Below are positions 6,147 through 10,424 of a stretch of DNA of 10,424 nucleotides, piece by piece. The translations under genes were made by a program, and so were the position numbers. This DNA is from Gammaproteobacteria bacterium (GTDB lineage Bacteria > Pseudomonadota > Gammaproteobacteria > SZUA-229): contig JAJRTD010000078.1 of NCBI GenBank assembly GCA_024278435.1, positions 1-10,424 of the forward strand, in the 5' to 3' direction. The notes beneath the pieces were generated by a model that made no database searches, was not told where the DNA came from, and saw only the letters and a program-made list of their open reading frames with translations. Each line of letters starts with the position of its first letter. The stretch's first letter is position 1.

Positions 6147-6557
6147 GTGTTTGTTTCCGGTGTCGGTTTTCAGATCGGTAGCACCGTATTTGACTTTGTT
6201 GCAAAAGAAAATACACCGGGTGGCCTGGAAGGCGCTGACATCGGTCTTTCTGTAACACCGGGCGGTGGTGCTCCCAGTGGTAACTGGAGTTTTGATTCAA
6301 CCAAGTTTGCGCCAGACGAGTTCCTGATTGTTCTCAAGGCTGCCAATTCTCCAGGTTTTGCCGCATGGCTGTTTACCGGTGGCGATGCCGCATCGAATGC
6401 CGGCACATGGATGGTGGCATGGATCAATGCCAGTGGTAAGTCGCCAGATCTGTCTCATCTTTCAATCTATGCACCGGCTGTACCGATCCCTGCCGCGGTC
6501 TGGCTGTTTGGCTCGGGTTTACTGGGTCTGATCGGTATCGCACGACGTCGCCGTTAA
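6147..6557 (+). CDS. PEP-CTERM protein fragment, 5'-truncated (probable gene remnant)
   Basis: The 136-residue frame ends in a clear exosortase sorting tail. VPIPAAVWLFGSGLLGLIG is the sorting motif plus membrane helix, and RRRR is the basic end. The preceding segment (EFLIVLKAANSPGFAAWLF...GTWM...LSHLSIY) resembles the C-terminal part of many secreted PEP-CTERM proteins, which exosortase would cut and attach or release at the cell surface. Such proteins need an N-terminal signal peptide, and none exists here. The frame is closed by a TGA at 6108-6110. The only usual start codon after it is GTG 6147, without a ribosome binding site, and the first residues already belong to the mature domain. 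About 70-80 residues seem to be missing. I therefore read this as a relic of a once longer gene, although the remaining frame and its own terminator are intact. An exosortase elsewhere in the genome is implied. Confidence 0.65.
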   Translation: MFVSGVGFQIGSTVFDFVAKENTPGGLEGADIGLSVTPGGGAPSGNWSFDSTKFAPDEFLIVLKAANSPGFAAWLFTGGDAASNAGTWMVAWINASGKSPDLSHLSIYAPAVPIPAAVWLFGSGLLGLIGIARRRR

Positions 6558-6573
6558 GCACTGTGTGATAGAT

Positions 6574-6607
6574 AAAAAAAACGGCTCCATCTGGAGCCAT
6601 TTTTTTT
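6574..6607. terminator. Bidirectional Rho-independent terminator between convergent genes
   Basis: GGCTCC (6583-6588) pairs with GGAGCC (6593-6598) around the loop ATCT. Eight A precede the stem (6574-6581) and eight T follow it (6600-6607), so it works in either direction. It serves the PEP-CTERM fragment on the plus strand and the transglycosylase on the minus strand, whose stop codon lies 33 bases away. Confidence 0.9.
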
Positions 6608-6640
6608 ACCCTGTTCCGGTAATCCGGAAAGCTCAGTAGA

Positions 6641-8827
6641 TTAAGGGGTCTGCATCAATGGCTGTATATTGCGGGTGAAGTCATTCATGGACAGCTCGCT
6701 GGAATTAATGCGCTGCTGGTAGATCAGGGCATAGGTCAGCACCGAGGTGACATATTCCCGGGTCTCACGATACGGTATGGTCTCAATCCATATATCGGCA
6801 GGAATGCTTCCCGCTTGCGGCAGCCAGCGTTTAACCCGTTCCGGTCCGGCATTATAGGCCGCCAGGGCGATGGCGTAGTGGCCGTCGAACCTGTCCAGCA
6901 GTTTCTGGTAATAATACGAGCCGTATTTTAAATTGGTCACCGGGTTGTACAGGCTGTTACTGCCGTGCCAGCGCTCGTTTAAATGGCGGGCAATATCCCT
7001 GCCGGTACGCGGCATGATCTGCATCAGGCCGCGGGCGCCGGTTGGCGAATGGGCTTTCTCATTAAAGGCGCTTTCACGGCGGATCAGGCCATAAAGAATG
7101 ACCGGGTTAAGGTTGTTCTGCGCGGAATTTTCAAGAATCTTGTCGGCATAGCTGATAGGGAAGCGGACTTCTATATCGTCCCAGTATTTTGCTTTTGCGA
7201 TAGTGAAAATCGCGATTTCATCCCACTGCCATTGCTGGGCAAGCTTGGCTGCTACCAGGATTTCTTTTTTATCCAGGCTTCGTGTGGCGTGCCACCATTG
7301 CAGCTTGGCCTCGTTCTTTCTGTCCAGCATCTTCAGTTCAAATGCAACGCGAAATTCCCTGCGGTTTTTAAGTTCGGTTATTTCTGCAGCAGACACATCA
7401 ACGGGGTTGTCAGAAAGCTGGTAAATACTGTTTACCTTGTCGGCGGCAAGGTAGCCATAAAAGCTGCGGTTTTGTGCAAGGCTGGTGAACAGTCTTTCAG
7501 CCTGTTCGACTTTACCGGTTTCCAGGTCGGCCCTGGCCAGCCAGTACTGCCATTTTTCCTGCTGTTTTTCGGCTTCACTGAGATCGTGTATTGCAGTGAT
7601 GACGTTTTGCCAGTTCTGTTCCAGCAGGGCGGCACGTACCCGCCATGTCCGGCTGCTTTTATCGGTTACGTTTAACTGGCTGAGCCGTTCGTAGGCAGTA
7701 GAATCTTTTTCAAACACCAGCTTAAAGGCCAGTCGTTTCTCCAGCTTGTCCCGGGCCTGTTTTGCGGCCAGTGACTCTTCAGCCATGTATTGCTGTTTGT
7801 TGGCATCCCAGATTTTTATCGCTGCATCCAGGTCCTTACCTGCCAGCCGGCTTATTGCGTGGGTGAACATCAGTGCTGACTGCTCTGTTCGTTCGCTGGC
7901 TAAAAACTGGTCCATGTACCGTGCCGGGTGGCGGTGCAGGTTCAACCAGAGTTGTGCCGTGGCCTGGTACTGTTCCGGCATCAGTGTTTTTACGTAGGAG
8001 GCAAGGGTTACCTTGTTGTGCTGCAGGGCGGCGTTAAACCGTTGCCAGCGCAGATCCTGGGTGAACAGATCGGACTTTTTCAGTTGTGAGAACAAGGGGT
8101 CGCAGGCACGGGGTTGTGAACGGCCAACGGCCCACAATTTTTGAGCGGCCATCAGCGCGGCCTGCTCATTACCGGCCTGCAATTCTGCACGATGGAAGTA
8201 GCAGTTTAGGCTGGTGTCTTTGGTAGTCATCCGGTGCTGTAACAATAATGACCACTGTTTGTGTCTGCCCAGGTAGTGCAGCCATTTGTATTTCAGTTTG
8301 CTGGCGTATCGTGATGAGCTGTTCTGCTGCAGAAAACCCTGTATCTGTTCTTCATCATTCAGATGTTTTCTTAACCACTGGTACTGAAGAAAGGGCTGCA
8401 GCGGATAGTCGGCCAGCTGTTCTGACAGGGCAAGGTATTTTGCTTTGTTATTGTGTTTTACCGCTTTTTCGGCCTGTATGAACAAGGTCCGCATCCGGGC
8501 CAGTTCTTCATCGGAATACTGTTTCAGTTCGACTTGCCGGGTTTCGGCATTGCCGGGGCGGTCTTCACCAATGGTGTCTTCGCCAGCACCATTAACGGGT
8601 GGGTGAACGGTTTTGGGCAGGGCAGTGTCGGCCGCTTTTTCCGGTTTCTTTATAAAGATGTCGCCGATCGGTGCATTGCTGCCATGTATAACATCAGGAT
8701 TGACATTCGCCAGCATCATTCCGGTTTGCAAGGTGTTTACCGGAGGGCTGTTGTCAGGCTGACTTAGCAGGCTTGAGGAAGCCAGCAATAAGACAGGGAA
8801 GGTAACGAAAAGAATATTTTCTTTCAT
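6641..8827 (-). CDS. Soluble lytic murein transglycosylase, Slt70-like
   Basis: This 728-residue periplasmic enzyme should cleave the glycan strands of peptidoglycan to 1,6-anhydro-muropeptides. The C-terminal SLT domain (about 570-700) holds the catalytic Glu585 in GLIRRESAFN, the GARGLMQIMPRTG motif, LYNPVTNLKYGSYY, and AYNAGP (657-662). The middle (about 95-560) is rich in Ala, Leu, Gln and Trp with repeated helix pairs, as in the superhelical U and L domains of Slt70. The N-terminus has a basic start and a hydrophobic stretch (about 4-21) fitting a signal peptide, although no clear AxA site is seen. An unusual polar, Pro-rich linker of about 70 residues follows (about 23-95), which makes the protein longer than E. 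coli Slt (about 645). The ATG at 8827 is chosen because the hydrophobic segment follows directly; its Shine-Dalgarno sequence is poor. It is convergent with the PEP-CTERM remnant and ends at the shared terminator. Confidence 0.92.
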   Translation of the reverse strand: MKENILFVTFPVLLLASSSLLSQPDNSPPVNTLQTGMMLANVNPDVIHGSNAPIGDIFIKKPEKAADTALPKTVHPPVNGAGEDTIGEDRPGNAETRQVELKQYSDEELARMRTLFIQAEKAVKHNNKAKYLALSEQLADYPLQPFLQYQWLRKHLNDEEQIQGFLQQNSSSRYASKLKYKWLHYLGRHKQWSLLLQHRMTTKDTSLNCYFHRAELQAGNEQAALMAAQKLWAVGRSQPRACDPLFSQLKKSDLFTQDLRWQRFNAALQHNKVTLASYVKTLMPEQYQATAQLWLNLHRHPARYMDQFLASERTEQSALMFTHAISRLAGKDLDAAIKIWDANKQQYMAEESLAAKQARDKLEKRLAFKLVFEKDSTAYERLSQLNVTDKSSRTWRVRAALLEQNWQNVITAIHDLSEAEKQQEKWQYWLARADLETGKVEQAERLFTSLAQNRSFYGYLAADKVNSIYQLSDNPVDVSAAEITELKNRREFRVAFELKMLDRKNEAKLQWWHATRSLDKKEILVAAKLAQQWQWDEIAIFTIAKAKYWDDIEVRFPISYADKILENSAQNNLNPVILYGLIRRESAFNEKAHSPTGARGLMQIMPRTGRDIARHLNERWHGSNSLYNPVTNLKYGSYYYQKLLDRFDGHYAIALAAYNAGPERVKRWLPQAGSIPADIWIETIPYRETREYVTSVLTYALIYQQRINSSELSMNDFTRNIQPLMQTP

Positions 8828-8907
8828 TGTCAGGTTTGCGTCGGAGCCCCGGGACTGGTTTGTTATTTTTATAGTAAACCGGCCATATCAGAAGCCGGCC
8901 GGCTTTC

Positions 8908-8937
8908 ATTTTATTTAGTGAATATACACTTAAACAA
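8908..8937 (-). promoter_or_regulatory. Putative promoter of the transglycosylase gene
   Basis: Read on the minus strand, TTGTTT (8932-8937) and TAAAAT (8908-8913) are 18 bases apart. They flank an imperfect palindrome, AGTGTATATTCACT (8917-8930), which could bind a regulator. The other notable parts of this 158-bp gap are a perfect 12-bp palindrome, AGCCGGCCGGCT (8893-8904), and two copies of AAACCGGCC (8876-8884, 8968-8976). There is no clear terminator for the upstream YchJ-like gene, so read-through into slt is possible. Confidence 0.35.
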
Positions 8938-8985
8938 AGTTTAGTCCAGCCTGTAAATTAAACTAATAAACCGGCCCTTTTTAAT

Positions 8986-9396
8986 TTATTTTTTTGAGAG
9001 TATTTCGCCGTTAACATACACCCAGCGACCCTCGTAGCGGGTAAAAAGACTGTTTTCGTGCAGGCGGCTGGCTTTCCCGCCGTTTTTAGAGCGGGCAACG
9101 AACTCGACTTGACCATCCACGTCATCCGGTCCACCGGCTGTGGTGCGGATAATTTCAAGTCCCAGCCATGTGGTACCGGCATTCAGCCAGATATCGATCG
9201 GGCGGGTATCGGGGTGCCAGCTGTCATGCAGATAGCGCTCGTTGCTCAGGGCAAAAGCGGTATAGCGTGAGCGCATCAGGGCTTCGGCGGTGGGCGCGGC
9301 AAGGCATTGTTCAACATAGGGCTGGCAGCAGTCCGTGAAAGACAGCCCGCTGTTGCAGGGGCATGATTCGGGGTGTGTTTTTCCGGATTTTTTCAT
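8986..9396 (-). CDS. ychJ: YchJ-like SEC-C motif protein (UPF0225)
   Basis: This 136-residue protein matches the YchJ/UPF0225 family. The N-terminal SEC-C type zinc motif is CPCNSGLSFTDCC, with Cys12, Cys14, Cys23 and Cys24 as ligands. Most relatives read CPCGSG, so Asn replaces Gly here. The family core follows: PTAEALMRSRYTAFALSNERYL, then DSWHPDTRP and WLGLEI, with a beta-rich C-terminal half (VEFVARS, RWVYVNGEIL) of NTF2-like character. The protein is cytoplasmic without a signal peptide. Its function is not known; the SEC-C motif of SecA binds zinc and helps contact SecB or ribosomes, but that role cannot be assumed here. It is divergent from qmoA and precedes the transglycosylase gene on the same strand by 158 bases. 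Confidence 0.88.
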   Translation of the reverse strand: MKKSGKTHPESCPCNSGLSFTDCCQPYVEQCLAAPTAEALMRSRYTAFALSNERYLHDSWHPDTRPIDIWLNAGTTWLGLEIIRTTAGGPDDVDGQVEFVARSKNGGKASRLHENSLFTRYEGRWVYVNGEILSKK

Positions 9397-9447
9397 TGGT
9401 CATTATTGTGCATTAAATCGTCGGTTGTTTGCAGGCTGGTTTTGCTG

Positions 9448-9477
9448 CTTATAAGATTTTTTTATCCCAACATACAA
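9448..9477 (-). promoter_or_regulatory. Putative promoter of the YchJ-like gene
   Basis: On the minus strand TTGTAT (9472-9477) and TATAAG (9448-9453) are 18 bases apart, with the -10 box about 52 bases upstream of the ATG at 9396. The spacing is acceptable and both boxes are moderate matches. Confidence 0.35.
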
Positions 9478-9538
9478 CAACCATAGTCCTGTTTTTCAGG
9501 CAGGATATAGAGAATTTTAGCTGAAACATGTATAGTAC

Positions 9539-9574
9539 GTTCTCCGAGCGTTCAGGCTGTTCTCCGGGCGCTCG
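9539..9574. repeat. Two imperfect 15-bp direct repeats, candidate operator upstream of qmoA
   Basis: GTTCTCCGAGCGTTC (9539-9553) recurs as GTTCTCCGGGCGCTC (9559-9573), 13 of 15 identical and exactly 20 bases apart, about two helical turns. The same stretch also contains an inverted repeat, CGAGCG (9545-9550) and CGCTCG (9569-9574). A -10-like TATAAA (9575-9580) follows at once, so a protein bound here would overlap or abut the -35 region of a qmoA promoter. An alternative -10, TATAGT (9531-9536), lies just upstream. The rest of the 267-bp divergent intergenic region holds the minus-strand promoter and a small CCTG-TTTTT-CAGG hairpin (9488-9500). Confidence 0.5.
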
Positions 9575-9663
9575 TATAAAAGATATTTATCCGGCTAAGT
9601 TACTGATTTTTTATTAATTTATCCGGGGTTTTCAAACTGGCACAAATCCTTCGGAGGAATAAG

Positions 9664-10424
9664 ATGTCGGACATAGTTGCAACCAATCAGACAATTCTGG
9701 TTGTTGGCGGTGGCATTAGCGGCATGACTGCTGCGTTAGAAGCTGCTGAAGTCGGCAAGCAGGTTATTGTTATCGAAAAAACACCATCTGTTGGTGGTCG
9801 CGTAACAAAACTTTACAAGTACTTCCCTAAATTGTGTTTTCCGACCTGTGGTCTGGAAATCAATCAGCGCCGCATGGCGGCGAACAAGAACATCACTGTT
9901 CTGACCATGGCGGAAGTGACTGACCTGCAAGGAGAAGCCGGCAATTACACGGCGACTGTGAAGGTAAGCCCGCGTTATGTCAATGCAAACTGTACTGCCT
10001 GTGGCGCCTGTGGCGATGCAGTGGAAGCCGAGTTTGACGACGAGCATAACTACAATATGAACAAGCACAAGGGTGCCTATCTGCCGCATAACATGGCGAT
10101 GCCAAAACGTTATGTACTGGATCCCGGTCTGATCGGTACCGACGATGCGCAGAAAGCCAAGGATGCATGCAAGTATGATGCGATTGACCTGGACATGCAG
10201 GAAGAGACCATCGAATTAAAAGCCGGTGCTGTTGTCTGGGCAACCGGCTGGCGTCCATTTGATGCTGCCAGGATCCAGCCTTACGGTTATGACCGTTTTG
10301 ATAATGTGATCACCAGTGTTGAATTCGAACGTTTAATGGACCCGTTTGGCCCGACCGGTGGCAAACTGGTTCGTCCTTCAGACGGTAAAGAAGCGAAAAA
10401 CGTGGCATTTATTCAATGTGCCGG
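9664..10424 (+). CDS. qmoA: QmoA-like FAD/iron-sulfur subunit (HdrA family), 5' portion
   Basis: The frame runs from the ATG at 9664 past the window edge, giving 253 codons of a protein expected to exceed 400. A strong GGAGGAA ribosome binding site (9653-9659) precedes it. The N-terminus has the FAD-binding VVGGGISGMTAALEAA and VIVIEKTPSVGGR. CFPTCGLEIN (Cys58, Cys62) then occupies the place of the Cys-rich HdrA motif and is typical of QmoA. A CTACGAC stretch (Cys110, Cys113, Cys116) with a later DACKYDAIDL (Cys169) is a probable [4Fe-4S] site. AGAVVWATGWRPFDA is the second dinucleotide-binding landmark. QmoABC is a membrane-associated quinone-interacting complex that exchanges electrons with APS reductase (AprBA). 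In sulfur oxidisers it would accept electrons from sulfite oxidation to APS. The gene starts an apparent operon divergent from the YchJ-like gene; qmoB and qmoC are expected next but lie outside. Soluble heterodisulfide reductase HdrA is the alternative, less likely from the CFPTCGLEIN motif. Confidence 0.87.
   Translation, partial: MSDIVATNQTILVVGGGISGMTAALEAAEVGKQVIVIEKTPSVGGRVTKLYKYFPKLCFPTCGLEINQRRMAANKNITVLTMAEVTDLQGEAGNYTATVKVSPRYVNANCTACGACGDAVEAEFDDEHNYNMNKHKGAYLPHNMAMPKRYVLDPGLIGTDDAQKAKDACKYDAIDLDMQEETIELKAGAVVWATGWRPFDAARIQPYGYDRFDNVITSVEFERLMDPFGPTGGKLVRPSDGKEAKNVAFIQCA

Noticed and set aside
6983..7675. 230-codon open frame on the plus strand opposite slt
   Set aside because: It overlaps the strongly supported transglycosylase frame, has no ribosome binding site and shows no recognisable domain.
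1..10424. tRNA or rRNA genes, riboswitches, toxin-antitoxin or defence genes
   Set aside because: I looked for T-loop and acceptor patterns, conserved riboswitch cores and small paired genes on both strands and found none that I could support.

Overview
The window looks like a chromosomal segment of a sulfur-oxidising gammaproteobacterium of moderate GC content. The main clue is the gene running off the right edge. It encodes a QmoA-type, HdrA-related flavin/iron-sulfur protein, known from the membrane complex that works with APS reductase in dissimilatory sulfur metabolism. The other genes (CysG-type fused siroheme synthase, YgiM-like SH3 protein, Slt70-like transglycosylase, YchJ-like protein, GspE/PulE ATPase, PEP-CTERM sorting tail) suit Gammaproteobacteria. 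No species can be named from the sequence alone.

Left part (1-2851, + strand): the 3' end of a LysM cell-wall protein closes with a clear intrinsic terminator. A 173-bp element bounded by a perfect 32-bp inverted repeat follows, and looks like a non-coding mobile or palindromic repeat unit. Next come an acylphosphatase and a stand-alone GspE/PilB-family secretion or pilus ATPase.

Middle (2852-6006, + strand): a consensus -10 box and a strong ribosome binding site precede a tight two-gene unit, a DUF302 protein and a monothiol-type-fold glutaredoxin with a CGYC site. A structured 111-bp gap leads to cysG (siroheme synthesis). A second promoter region leads to an SH3b/coiled-coil/single-membrane-span protein, which ends at a strong terminator.

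Right part (6007-10424): a 5'-truncated PEP-CTERM protein fragment lacks any export signal. A bidirectional terminator separates it from two minus-strand genes, a long Slt70-like soluble lytic transglycosylase and a YchJ-like SEC-C protein. The minus-strand block and qmoA diverge from a 267-bp intergenic region holding two imperfect 15-bp direct repeats exactly 20 bp apart, a good candidate operator for the sulfur-oxidation operon.

Functionally the window mixes envelope maintenance (LysM, Slt, SH3b protein, PEP-CTERM relic, GspE) with sulfur and redox functions (DUF302, glutaredoxin, CysG, QmoA). Siroheme made by CysG would serve sulfite reductases, including any reverse-acting Dsr, and Qmo would take electrons from APS reductase; both links are inference because no dsr or apr gene lies in the window. 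I saw no complete novel multi-gene defence or mobile system. The least explained items are the 32-bp inverted-repeat element, the repeat pair upstream of qmoA, and the DUF302-glutaredoxin pair.
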